64,000 bases of DNA, taken from contig OZ023274.1 in assembly GCA_964007475.1 (NCBI GenBank), forward strand, positions 90,233,213 to 90,297,212, in the 5' to 3' direction. The notes below the pieces were generated by a model. That model searched no databases. It saw nothing but the letters and a program-made list of their open reading frames with translations, and was not told the origin of the DNA. The stretch comes from Hybos culiciformis. Taxonomy: Eukaryota > Arthropoda > Insecta > Diptera > Hybotidae. The position numbers and the translations under genes are program-made. Shown piece by piece: positions 10,801 to 24,041 of this stretch (the first letter of the stretch is position 1; the number at the start of each line of letters is the position of its first letter).

Positions 10801-13800
10801 GGGAACATGACAGCAGATGTAGGTAGTCTAAGCTTTAGTTGATAAAAATAAAAAATTGACACATATTAACTTCAAATTAGCACTAGTAATAGTTAAAATG
10901 AGAGAACGGAAAATAAAAAAGAAATTTATTATACATGAAAATTCTTGTACAGGAAAAAATGATTAGATGAAAACAGTTCAAGATTCAAAATACAAAATGG
11001 TATCCTTTTAATGGAAAATAGGAACGAAATTGGAACAAAATTAGATAGAAAGTATTGAAGATATATCCTCAACCACTAAAAGGTATATCATAAAAAGACA
11101 TTACATTATTTGTGTATATTATGTATAAAAACTTTTGTTTGTGATAAATCAACTTAACTGTGGAAAAATAAGTTTTGTTAACAACAAACCAAAAACAAAA
11201 AGATTTAAACTACAATGAAAAATAAAACTATTAACTCAATCTTAACAAAACCCCAAAACTACACAACATAAAATTTTATTAGTATATCATCCGGTATAGG
11301 TATAAAATTCAAAATCAAAAATTTAAGTTGAACCTTTTTTTAAACATAAATTTTTTTTACTATTAAAAAGGTTCATCCAATTTTTAAGTTTCAGTTAATT
11401 AGAAAAATGAAAGATAAAATTATATTATATTTTATGTTTTAAAAATCTATATAACAATATGGTTCATCAATCATAAAGTTGATATATTTTATGTAGTTAA
11501 GAAGCTAAAAACTATTGAATCGTATATAACTTCAACAAACCCATAATTTTTTTTATAATTTGGTACATAAAAATTTATTACTCTTAGTAAATTTTTAACA
11601 GAAAAACAAACTTATATCATAAAAGTTGTACATTATGAATATAAAGACTATTTTTTTACTCATATTGCGCTAGAACTAGAATTAAAATTTAAAATTTAAT
11701 TTTTTATGTGTATTTGATGCGTCTTCTTGAGGACTAAGATAAATAAATTTAACCAATAGTTTTTCTTTTTTTTTTAATATACCGCCAATATATGTTGATT
11801 CTTGATTTTGAAACTTTTTCAGGACTATTTGTTTAATTTATTTTTCCAAAACCTCTTTGACAAACTTCTTTATTGATAAAATTCTGATTATGGTTAAAAT
11901 CATGCTGGGCAAAAATTATGTTTGTCCAAATTTTCTATACAAAATACATCTCCCGGCTATATCATACATTATTTTAAAATTTATGATCGTAAAAGAAAAA
12001 TGTCTTAACTTAACTTACTTTTTTATTTTTAACAATTTTTCATTTTTTAATATAAAATTTATAGATTTATAAAGAAAAAATAATTGCTCTTTTTTCAGGC
12101 CTTTCATATAAAACGAGTAAAACTATATATTCATTAGTTCATCTCTAATAACTTTGTATAATTTATCTAGCAGAATATTATTTCATTTTATAGAAAAATG
12201 TAGGTACTTAATTTTCCAGTCACATACAACTGGATTTTTCACTGCCATAGAGTGCAAATTATCTCTATTAAAAATAAATACAAGTTAATTAACGTTTATT
12301 TTATTTCTACTTTTTTTTTTATAAAAAGAAATAACATAAAAAAAGACAATTGACTCGTTAATACATCATGAGACATTAAGAATTTATTTATGGTAACACC
12401 AACGTCTTTCACTTTTAAAAATAGCAATAAGATTAAAGGTTAATTTTAAGACTTTTTATTGTCCTTTTTTTATATTGAAAAAAAGGCATTATTATTATAC
12501 GGCCTTAAACTATAAATTATTTATTGCTATTGAATTAAAATTATTAGGTTTTTAGTTATACGTCATGTCCATATAATAAATAATGTAGGTATTTTATTGT
12601 GTAAACAAAATTATCGGCCAAAAAAGAGAATATCAGGTGACATTTAAAAAATAATTATATTTCTCCAATAATATACATTAATTTTATTTGAAGTTTAGGA
12701 TTTAACAATTTGTTAATAGTACGCTGTTATTATTGGTAAGACCATGATCTAGAAATGAGCCTTTATGTAGTCTTTGTAAAGAAACGAATCTTTGGTTTAA
12801 GTTTACAAGTACCCCAATATAAAAATTTAAAAGTATTTATTACAGAATTAATCATCTGAAAGAATTAAAAATTATAATAATTTGATATTATTGTTATAGA
12901 TTAAAATATTTTTTGTAAATTTATAGAGCTAACTTTTGCCGCATATTGTGGAATCTCAAGACGTGATTTATTTTGTTAATTAATTTTAAACATGAACTTC
13001 GTATTTTCAAAATCATTATAGAAAATTCACAATAATTATGGGTTGCAGTAAAAAAAAAATCTTTATTTTAAAAACTATACTTAGTACAAATTGAGTTTCA
13101 CCAAATCGAAAATAGTAGAAATTTTAATGCGATTACAGAATTTTATTTTATTTTTTTTTTATAATCCCATGTGGTGAAAATTTTCATTTTAGATATATTG
13201 CATGTAATTACTTAGTAAATATAATTTCTAACAATTTTTCACAGTATTAAATGGTTTTATACTAATCTGCTTTAACAAAAAGAAAAAAACAATTTTGTTA
13301 TCTCTTAGTTGTGCACTATACGAACATGGATAATAACAATGATGAAACATTGTGTGAAACAAAAATGACGTAGCTTAATTGAAGTAGATACTATAATGTT
13401 GTTTTTTTTTCACATAACGTCAATGTCAAGAAACTCAAAAACTGTCATGAATGTAAATATTGTTAAAAAGTAAATAAATAATGTGTCTTGTAGATTTTTA
13501 ATCACATATAAAAAAAAAAATATATATATATACATTATAAAATTTAGAATAATATGTTCTTTCAGAAGAATTTTTATTAAACAACTTAAATATTTGTAAT
13601 ACAAAATAAACTTTATATAATATAATACTAGTACATTTTTAATAAAAAAAAAAAAGTAAATTTTACATACCTATACCTAAATATGCACATATTTTCAGAA
13701 GCGCATATTAATTTTTAATATTGACACAATTGTGTCCTTATTTGAATAAGTAAAAATAAATTTCGCTTAAACGAAAATCCTTGGTTTTCAAGAAAATCAA

Positions 13801-14460
13801 TATTAGTATGAAAAGTTTAATATTAAGAAATGTGTGAATTATATCAGATGATATTCAGTTGTTCGTCACATAACATCATACTTTTAAAAGAAAAACATTG
13901 ACTTTATTTAGTAGTTGTTAGAAGCAAACCATTTCGATTTAATTTACTACCGATTCACAATTCAAACAAACTCAATATTAGATTAAGAAATAAAAAAAAC
14001 TCTACAGAAAAAACATTACTTAAGTATAAAATCAATGTGCTGTCCCATTAAAACTAAAACTAAATTGCAATGGTAACGATGCATAATAATATAATAGCTT
14101 TAAACTTTTAAAATAAATCTAAAAAACTTTTTTTTTAATTTTTAAGAAAATTTCCAAGAAAAACCAAACATTGATTAAGAAAATTTAGTAAAATTTGGAG
14201 AATATTGTGGATAGTAATGCAAAGTAGGTATAAGAAATAAAATATAGGTTTAAAATAAAAAAAAATAATTATTTGAAAATTTTTGTTTTATAAAAGTAAA
14301 CAAAAGTTTTAATTCATTTTTTGATTTTATTTAACCATTGTTCAACCATTAAAATTATTTCGGTTAATTTAATCTCAATTATTTCAACAATTTTTAAACT
14401 TTTTCTTATCATACTCCATACTATAAAAATATTATAAAATTTTTTTATGTACCTTATATC
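7814..14460. other. AT-rich gene desert
   Basis: No coding exon, RNA gene or complete element recognised. Poly-A, poly-T and TA runs are frequent. At about 9434-9540 there are two related GTGTTATA...GGGAC phrases (near 9462 and 9520) that look like a decayed repeat. A CACTGAGAAAAT phrase near 9859 resembles one end of a small inverted-repeat element, but no matching other end was found. Confidence 0.45.
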
Positions 14461-14462
14461 TA

Positions 14463-14866
14463 CACTGAAAGAACAGATAACTGTTACGTTCAAATCGAAC
14501 GTAGTGAATGACGTTAGCAAAATTTGCTATTTGTCACAGCAAGTAAGAATATCTAATATCTAATAGTTTTACTTTTTAATACATCTGTTCATATGATTAT
14601 AGCAATATTTGTCATAAAAATTTCAAAAACTCATATTGTATAAAAAAAATAATTTTCTAATTTTGTTTTCGCTAGAAAAAACAATAAAGATTATAAATTT
14701 CGAGTAGAAAATTTTGCTACAATTCATTTGATATCTATTTTTAGATGAGTTTTTATGTTTTTAATAATAAATGCAAGATTTTGAGCAAATACTATCAGAA
14801 AATATTGCAGTTTTAGTTATAACTTTATATCTGCTTCTTATAGCCAACGAGTTTTTTTTTTCAGTG
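14463..14866 (+). mobile_element. CACTGAAA-ended MITE, copy 1 (404 bp)
   Basis: It starts CACTGAAAGAACAG and ends TTTTTTCAGTG, and is flanked by TA at 14461-14462 and 14867-14868. A second copy at 21999-22352 shares long blocks, for example AACAATAAAGATTATAA, GAGTAGAAAATT and ACAATTCATTTGATATCTAT. It has no coding capacity. TA flanks and short inverted ends suggest a Tc1/mariner-type non-autonomous element; the superfamily is inferred. Confidence 0.75.
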
Positions 14867-14868
14867 TA

Positions 14869-16403
14869 CCTATATATTATTAAACTGAAAATTTCCTAAC
14901 AATTATATTTTGATTGTGGGTTTCATTCAAGAAAATTCAGAAAACTTTTTCTTTTAATTTTTTTTTTTTTTTACTTATAAAATCACATGGTAAACAAAGT
15001 TTACAGTTCAATGAAAAAAAAAAATAAAAACAAAAATCAAATTGTGCCAGCATCAGTATCGTAATTAGACCAAAATATTTTTTTTTTATTTTTAGATTTA
15101 TTCTATGAAAATTATGTTTTATTTATTAAAAAAAAAAAGTTTTGAAAATCTTTAAGGTAATAATGATATAAAAATTTTCTAAAGTATTTATTCAATCAAA
15201 TGAAAATAAATAATACTATATAAAATACAAAATATTGGAAAATATATGTGCCTGCAACTAAATTATTAATGTTTGATAAAGGTTCTTAGCAAATATTTGA
15301 AAAACAAAACAAGAATAAAAAAGACAAACAAAAATAAAAGAAAATATTATTTGGTAAAAAACTTAATAAATAATTTACATTTTCTAAGTAATTCTTCTAT
15401 AACAAATAACATAATAACAATTTTCGAAGAGAAAAGAAAAACTGATGTTTTTAAAAAATTTTCCGCCCCCATTTCACATACCTACACATTTTTTTTTTTA
15501 ACCAATCTTTATTTTTCTGTATGCAATTACCAATTTATGGGTTTATTTTAAATGCAAGAAATACATACTATAGAAAAGGGAATTCAGAATTTGAGATAAA
15601 ATTTTTTGAGATAAAGTATATACCTATTTATATGATTTTTTTTAAGAAATATAATAATTATATATATATAATCATGTCTTTTGAATTATGTTAAGGATTC
15701 CTGAAAATTATCTTGAATAAAAATATAAACTTTATAAAAAATGGGGTCAATTAATTTTGTAAAAATTTAATAATGTCAAAACTTTAAATCATAATTTCAT
15801 CTAAATTAAAATATCCAGGGATATGTATTAAAATTTAAAAATTTAACATTTATCACATTTTGGGTCTTAATTTTGCCGAAACATTTTTATGAATTATAAG
15901 TTTTATTTTTTTCAGTCCTGCAATAAATAATCAGTATAAAATAATATTTATGTTGAAATTTTTATTCATATGTGACAACAGCATTTATTTAATAAATACC
16001 TGGATTCACTAATTAACAATAACATAAACTAAATACAATAATACATAATGTAATTGTTCTATTATTATCATTGTTATTTAATAGGAATTTTTTTTCTATC
16101 CTCAGTTGATATTGATTGACAATAATGGTTTATTAAACGGTAGTGTTTGGTTTATTAAGCAGTAGCCGTACTATTAAAATTATTTCACAATAAAATATCA
16201 TAAAAATATTAAGAATATAAATATATATATAAATATAACATAAATGTATGCATATAGCATATGTATTTTATAAGTATGATGATAAGCTTCATACGTGATG
16301 TGCATTTTCATTTTTCTTTATGTATATATTAAGTTAGATTAATATTATTATTATATTTAATGACTCAAGTCTATACATAGATTTATGATAATATTTTCTA
16401 ACC
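14869..16403. other. AT-rich DNA, no gene recognised
   Basis: Only short Lys/Asn/Phe-rich open frames occur, including one of 92 codons at 15273-15551 with no recognisable motif and no obvious splice partners. I regard them as chance frames. Confidence 0.4.
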
Positions 16404-16411
16404 ATCATATT

Positions 16412-17073
16412 CAGGGCCGGCGAAACAGCCCCGCAAGCGCTGCGTGGCAGGGAGGCGCCAGCTTATAAGGGGCGCCAAAAAAAAATTAACCCTTTTCATT
16501 AAATTTTCATTAAATTTTAAAGAATTTACGAATACTAATATAATTTCACAATTTACAGCATGTTCCAAATTTATCAATTTGTTTAAGAATTTTACTAACA
16601 TTGCCAGTTTCTATTGCAAGTGCTGAGAGATCATTTTCTAAATTAAAATTAATAAAAACATATCTCAGGTCTACCATGTCACAGCAACGAATTTCTGGGC
16701 TTGCCCTTATATCAATTGAACATGAGCTGCTTGACCAATTAGATATATCGGATATAATTAATGACTTTGCTAGTGTAAAAACTAGGAAAATTAAGTTTTA
16801 ATTTAATAATTAATAATAATAATGAAGCAATATTATTTTTAATTTATTATTTTTATTTTAAATAATAATTTATTTTTTATTTCGTTATTTTATTTTATAA
16901 TTTTGTTTTGTTATTTAGTTTATCAATGAGTTGGTAATTTTTATTTGTTTTTGTATCTATATTAAATAAATAAAAAAAAACAAAAAAAATTCATTATGTT
17001 TGAATATTGAGCGCCAAAAAATTATTTCGCAGGGGAGCGCCAATTTTTTTTTTCAATCGTAGCACCGGCCCTG
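16412..17073 (+). mobile_element. Internally deleted hAT element, 662 bp, with 8-bp target duplication
   Basis: The ends are inverted CAGGGCCGG (left CAGGGCCGGCG, right GCACCGGCCCTG) and the element is flanked by perfect 8-bp direct repeats ATCATATT at 16404-16411 and 17074-17081, the hallmark of hAT insertion. GC-rich GGCGCC-containing tracts lie just inside both ends. Only the last part of a transposase gene remains (16544-16801), so the copy is non-autonomous. Confidence 0.92.
16544..16801 (+). pseudogene. hAT transposase C-terminal remnant (dimerisation domain)
   Basis: An open frame from 16544 to a TAA at 16799-16801 encodes about 85 residues that read as the hAT C-terminal dimerisation region. 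It includes LRILLTLPVSIASAERSFSK, then LKLIKTYLRSTMSQQR and GLALISIEHE, all hallmark blocks. There is no start codon in a sensible place, and the catalytic RNase H-like part is absent because the element is internally deleted. The remnant is surprisingly well preserved, with no stop inside, which suggests either a recent deletion from an active parent or an unseen spliced form. Confidence 0.88.
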
Positions 17074-17081
17074 ATCATATT

Positions 17082-20000
17082 TAAAAGATTTTTTAATGAA
17101 AATTGATTATTATATATGATATAAAATAATAATTATGTTTTATGTTAGTATATACATCTGAGCTAAACATTTATTTCTTTACTTTGATATAAATATAAAA
17201 CTCAGAAGATTAAAATTTTGGAACTGCCTTCAAAGTGCCAAATAAATAAAAATATGTTTTGGGAACTCATTTAGATGCAAGGTAAAAACTCAAAACTCAT
17301 ATCTGAACATCTTATCAAATTATTTTAAGTTTTCTTTTATTTAAGTTATAACAAATTTATATCATTTTACCAATCAAGTCTTCCTGTTATTATATCCAAC
17401 AGAGGAATGTTATTTAACATTAACATGTCAACAAGTTATTAAGTTATTAAATATATAATATTTTTTTAAGAACTTTTTATTAATTCAAGTACCTACATAT
17501 TACATAAAAAAAATGCCTTTTATTAGGATTTATGTTTTACAATCAATTTTAGAAATTATATTTTATTCTTCTTGAAAACATGAATTTTCTTCTTAAGGTT
17601 TTGTTTTTTTTTTTTTTTTTATTATTATGTCATGCAATCTATTCCTTTCAAATATCATATAAAAATCTAATATATCTCTCATCAGGTTTTTGTTTTGTTC
17701 AATTTTATTGCTAAAAATCTTTAATTTTTATTTATATTGATATTTTCAAAGAAAATAGACATATTAAATTTCTGCCACCCTAGGATATGTCATTTAGTGC
17801 TTTAGTCATTACATACATAATGGTTATTTGTACGATATGAGTATAAAATATACAATTATTACGGAAAAATAATCTGCAATACTTACAGATTATGGTAGTC
17901 AACAAATGGAGTAAAATTTATTTGAAACTATCAAGGTTTAATAATTATAGTCCTTTGTGGTTTTGTCAATAATACATATTAAAAATATTATGGTATTGCA
18001 ATTTCCTTTTAAATTAATAAAAAAACTTATTGGTTACAAATCAATAAGTCAGCAGAAGAAATGTTTAGAAGAAGATTTTTCTGATGTGCACTCACACATA
18101 TCATTATATAATATAATAATAAGGATGCATTGTACGTGTATGTAGTAAACTATAAAATATAAATGAAAGTTTGATGTTTTTATTTCCTTAACAATTAAAC
18201 TTTAATATTCTTTGTATAAAAAACATTTCAGATTTTTCAATAAAAAAACATTTAATAACTAAGAAATTAAAAAAAAAAGAAAACAACTAAATAAATGCCA
18301 TCATTATGCCACAAAATATATAAGTATATACTAATACATCTTCTTTCCTAAATTGATGTAAAAAAAATATAAATTTGCATGTTAACTTTTAAAATTTAAA
18401 AGATTAGATAGATGTTGCATATTTTTTTTATATTTTCATAAAATTTCTTCCAATAACTAACAATAGATGAGTTGGTGAATGAAGTATTATGGTTGTAAAA
18501 ACTATTTTTTAATCCTCTAAAAATCTAAAACTATATATAGTCACAATTTTCTGTTTATGCTTTGAACATAAAAGATAAAATAAATGTTTTTAGAAAATTT
18601 TAAATCTATTAACCAAGTTAAAAAAAAAATTGTTTTTTTTTTTTGTTGTTTAACATTAAACATAAAATATTTACGGATAACAAAGGCGGATTTACAAAAG
18701 CCTCAAATTTAATACAACAATTAACATTGATAATAAAGCAATTAAATTTCCTCCTACATTTTTATATCATATATTTAGTTAAATTATATTGGAAATGCCA
18801 AAACTAATATTTTGAATTTTTTGACAAAATTTTTATTCAATGTTTTTATGCTATTTAATATTATTTTTTTTCGAATCATGTTTTATTTTTATATAATAAT
18901 GATCCCTCAGATTGTTGGTGATGATGATTTCACTATTACAGAATTATACTTATCAATAAAATTGAACAAAATTGATAAAATATTATTTTATTGTCAATAT
19001 TTATTCTGTTGTTGACAATTAATTAATTAAGTTTACAAATAGGTCAAAAAAATTAGGTATCTGTAATACATATTCCTATAATTCTTAGAGAATGTTCAGC
19101 CCATGATCACTTTTCAGACACATCTCATACACATCTCTTGTATATGAAATAAAAGTTGACACATTATTATTATTATTATTATATTATTGAACTTCCTTTT
19201 TGCAGATTTTTTTTTATTCCAAATTCTAATACCTACCAACGAAATAAAGCTATTCAATTCCATTGTCGAAAATAAAATAAAATGTTAACGAAAACAACAA
19301 AAAATGTCAATATTATTTCAAGTGATGTAATAAATATTAATAAAGTTATTGTTAAAATAAGTCAATAAAACGAAATTTATTCGAAAAGTTGAAGTAAATT
19401 TCTTTTATTGACTAAAAAAAAAAAAAAAACTGGATAAATTTGAATTTTTATTTGTTTTGCCTTTTAAAATATATCTATTCTCTTGAGATAAAATTAAATT
19501 TCCATAACAAATATATACATACTTTTAATCCGGAAAATAAAATCAACTAAGTACAAGGCCACCTATTTAAATATTAATTGAAATTTAATTGAATAATACT
19601 ATGGAAGCTTGTTGATCATGTAGGTATAAAAAGTTTTTAAGGTTAATCATAAATTTAAGATAAAAAATTATGAAATGTCGTGGAGTCTATACGGAAATGA
19701 TTTAAAAACTTGAGTGGATTCAAAAATGATAAAAAAAAACTTGATTTTCTTGCTATAAGATCAAAAATATTGTGTATACACATGTAATTCATTTATTCAT
19801 ACATTTTAATTTTCATTTAAATAATTCACATTCTTAAATATACCCTTTTTTTGTTTTCCTTCAATTAGCGAGACTAGAACTGAATTTTCGATTTCAATAA
19901 TTTAAATATGATATGATAGTTTAAAACATGAATTACTTGTTCGCTTTGTAACAAAAACTGTCTTGAACAGCAAAAATTAAATAATATAAATTTGTAATTA

Positions 20001-21996
20001 TTTTCCCATAATGAAAAAACTAAAACCGAAAAATGTGTTGACTAACTGATAATTAAAATTAAAAAAAAAAATTATTTTGTGGTTTTAAAAAATAATTCGT
20101 AAGTATTATAAACCTAGGTATTTATTATAATAAAATAAATATTTTTTATATATAAACAGATTATTATGCATAAACTTTTGTTCTTACATTCTACTATAAT
20201 TTCATTATTATTTACAATTTTGGCTAATACTGATTAAATTCTTTTGGATCGAAGGATAAAGCAGAAGTGATTTCCAGTTTTTCCCATTTGATAGAAATGG
20301 AAAATCTGCTTTTACGATTTATGACAATTTCTCGCCGAAATGAAACTCGTAATTATGACTCCAGGCCTTATTTGAAAACTTATTATCAACAGGACTAAAG
20401 ACTTAAAGACTCAAAACAATTTTTTAAGTAATATTAAATATAACAAAAATTTAATAAAAATTTGAATTAAATTTTCCTTTTGATTTAGTGACAAAGATAT
20501 TGAGATAAAATTTAGAAACATGAAAACAAAAATCTTCCCTACAGTGACAGAAAATTTCCGCATTATAAATTTCAAAGGAAATTCTCAATAAATAAATTAT
20601 TGAAAAAAGTAAAAATAAAATCGAAAATAAACCGCATTAATGAAATTAAACCAGTCAGTCAAAGGATATTAAGTAAATGTTTGTATTTGACATACTCTCT
20701 AATAATTTAACATTTTCGCATCATCGCTTAGTTTAGTCAAGTGTTTATTAAGAAACGTGTTGTATTGAACGTAAAAAAAATGTTTCATAGTGTACTGTAA
20801 AGTAGCAATAAACAATATTTGAAAGAGTCCTATTTTATTTTTTCTTTTAATACCATGAAGGCATGAAATGAAGCAAAAAAAATCAATTCAACATAATATT
20901 TTCTGAAGTTGATAATATCACTCCGAAATTCTTTCTTTTCTTTTTCTTGGTATTGTAGATTTTAGTATCTTTATTTTTAACTTTTTAATTTGCAATAAAA
21001 TTTCAGTTGTGTCGAGATATACTTGAAAATATTATTCGAAGTTTTGAAAAAAACATTAAAAATTCAGGTTTTTGTTTTGGATCATAATTATAATGTTATA
21101 CACTTTTATTAAGCCATAGTTTTTGAAATTCTACATTCTACATATTTTCTTTTCTTATTTATTAAAAAAAATTTTTAACACTGAACTAAATAACTTGGTA
21201 ATCAGGTAGGTATAAAATATAGCAAAAAGTTTCTATCTAAAACTCCGCGTTATTTCCGCGTTATTATGTTCTCAAATCTTGAATTTTTAATTATAAATAT
21301 ATCTATATAATAATTCGGCCAAAAATTTGTATCAAATGAATAATAACAATAGTTGCTTCTCCAAAATTGAAGTATTTATTGTTCCTTGCTACCACAAATA
21401 TCTAATCTTACTAAAGTTTGCTTTATTTGACCTTTATTTATATAGGATTTACAGAAATTATAGCTTTTGCAGCTTTTTATTTTTAGTCAAATAATCTAAT
21501 TTAAATCCAAAAACCAATATAAATAATTATAAGTTATATTATTTAATGGAATTAGGATTTAATAACTATTTCTTATACAAAAATACACGATATTGCATGT
21601 GATCCTTTTATATTAATAATTCTCTTCTGTAATTATTTTATAAAATCATTAATCTTTTAAAATTGAATAAAATGATAAAAATCATCAATTTCCATTAAAA
21701 AGATAAAAATAAAACAAAAACAAAAAATAATCAAGAAAAAAAGAAACAAAACTTGAAATTGGTATTATTACAGATTAAATATTTTTTCATAATGATGCTT
21801 TTACGATGAAAAAAAAGTTTCCAAAAAAAAAAATTTTATAAAAAGTGTATTCTTTCATTTTTATTTATTTTCACTTTGTATTGAATAATGTTCTTAATTG
21901 AACAAGTATGATTCAATTGCAGCATTTCATGTGCAATAAAAACGAAAATATTTTCTCTTCCAACAGAATTTTTAAGTAGAATATTTTTCAATTATG
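17082..21996. other. AT-rich gene desert
   Basis: No gene, RNA gene or complete element recognised. It contains a short ATT trinucleotide run near 19160-19190 and many homopolymer tracts. Confidence 0.4.
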
Positions 21997-21998
21997 TA

Positions 21999-22352
21999 CA
22001 CTGAAAAAAAAACAGATATATTGGGCAGCTATATTTTCTGTATATTTTTTGCTATCGTACATACCTATATAATTCAAATCGAACTAGTGGACGACGTTAT
22101 AGCAAAATTTGCCTTTTGTCATTGCTAATAGTCTTACTTTTTAACATTTCTGTTCATATGAATATAGCAATATTCTTTGCTATTTATTTTTCGCTAGAAA
22201 AAACAATAAAGATTATAATTTTCGAGTAGAAAATTCTGCTACAATTCATTTGATATCTATTTTTAGACGAGTTTTTATGTATTTAATAATAAATGCAAGA
22301 TTTGAGTTATAACTTTATAACTAGTCTTTATATCGAGAGTTTTTTTTCAGTG
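21999..22352 (+). mobile_element. CACTGAAA-ended MITE, copy 2 (354 bp)
   Basis: Same family and orientation as the copy at 14463-14866. It starts CACTGAAAAAAAAACAGATA after TA and ends TTTTTTTCAGTG, here followed by TG instead of TA. It lacks part of the middle and 3' region present in copy 1. The shared block TTCAAATCGAAC ... GTGGACGACGTTATAGCAAA aligns with TTCAAATCGAACGTAGTGAA in copy 1. Confidence 0.75.
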
Positions 22353-23941
22353 TGCAATGTACATAGTTGAAAAAAAATAAAATTAAAAAACGAAATATTT
22401 TTTTCCGGTATTTCACTTCGAAAGTCAGCAAGTTAAATGCAACTCATGTAAATTCGTTGAGGTGAAACATTAAAGAGCATTAGCGAGTAATTTTGTAAAA
22501 TGTACGAAAGATTGAATTTTGGTTCGTTAACGATTTTAAAAAAGAAACATAATTGTAAAATCTTTTTTTTTTTTTTTTTTTGCTTTTCGCCAATGTTAGT
22601 ATTTGTTTTCAAAAACTATTTAATGGTTGGAAAATTATGTTATTACTTTATATTTGTATCGTTTTAGCATATTCTACAATATTAAAAATTTAGACAAATT
22701 TCTTAATAATTCATAATTCGGTAATATTTAATGTTGAAATTTTTTTTTTATTTTCGAAAACTGTTGCATTTATAGTCTTTATTTTATATGGAGATTATAT
22801 AGATAAAATTTTTTGGGTTATGTATAATGAGCAAAAGAAAATTGTTATACAGTCAGGGAAGTTTCCTGTTAAAATACGAATTATATATAATTACTCTAGG
22901 CTTTACATACATAAATATATTCTCTTATATGTAGATTTAAATAAATTATTCAGAAGTTTGCGAGTAGGAATATTGCAATATAAAATTCTGTTACAAGCTA
23001 AGAAAATCAACACAATGTCAAAAAACAAATTAATTTATATTTAAAAATAAAAATAAAATTAAAATTTACTCAATTATTAATCTTATTTAATTCAAGACAA
23101 ATATCATGATAACGACATTGAAAATTAACAGAAAGTTCGTCAGATTTCAATATAATTTATTGTTTATTTTGAAAAATATATATATTTATATAAATTATAT
23201 GGAGATTTTCTTTTTCTCTTCGTTCACTGTATAAATCAAATATGCAAAATATTTTGTAAAATTTATTGAAAAATATTTTATTTCATTTTTATGTTTTTGT
23301 TTTTTTTATACATAAATTTATTTTATTGCAGAAAATTTTTCAAATAGTTAAAACATAAATATAAATTATCCATTGTTTTAAATTAAACATTGTCCTAAAT
23401 TTAAACTTTATAAGCTGCAATATTTTGTGAATAATTTGTTTTTATTAAATTTTGTTTATATATATACCATATACGTACATAGTACATAATAATAAATTAA
23501 TGTAATGTACATGCACTGATATATAAAACTCATTCTAGAATCAATTTATAAAATCTACCATAGAACTACAAATTTAATATATCAAAATTTGCCACTTATA
23601 TATAGTTTTTAATTCGAAAAAAATACTTTTTCTACTAGTGGTCTATATAGTGGTGTTTGGAAAATATTGAAAATATCAATAGTAATTTTGAAATATGTAC
23701 ATAAATTGATTTTTTTTCTAACTAGTGTGGAAATATAAATATTTCAACACTACAATTTAAAAATCAATTTATTAAAATTCTACGTAAATATTTTTATTAT
23801 TAACAAAAAACAGAAAACTTGATCATTTGATTTGCAGCACGTAGCAAAAAAATTTTTCTTACACAAATAGTTATGCCGAATGCATATTACTATACAAACA
23901 CATGAAAAGATAAATTAAAAATTAAAAGTACGAGATAAACA

Positions 23942-24039
23942 GCTAATTTTGCTATAAAGTCATTCACTAGTTAGATTTGACACATACAAACAACAAAGGA
24001 TTTACAAAAAATATAAATTCTAACATCTATTTTTCAGTG
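23942..24039 (-). mobile_element. CACTGAAA-ended MITE, truncated copy 3
   Basis: On the minus strand it starts CACTGAAAAATAGATG and contains TAGTGAATGAC...TAGCAAAATT, aligning with the first part of copies 1 and 2. Only about 98 bases remain; the other end is missing. Confidence 0.55.
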
Positions 24040-24041
24040 TA

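Noticed and set aside
15273..15551. 92-codon plus-strand frame rich in Lys and Asn
   Set aside because: The composition is what AT-rich noncoding DNA gives by chance; no motif, promoter or splice partner was recognised.
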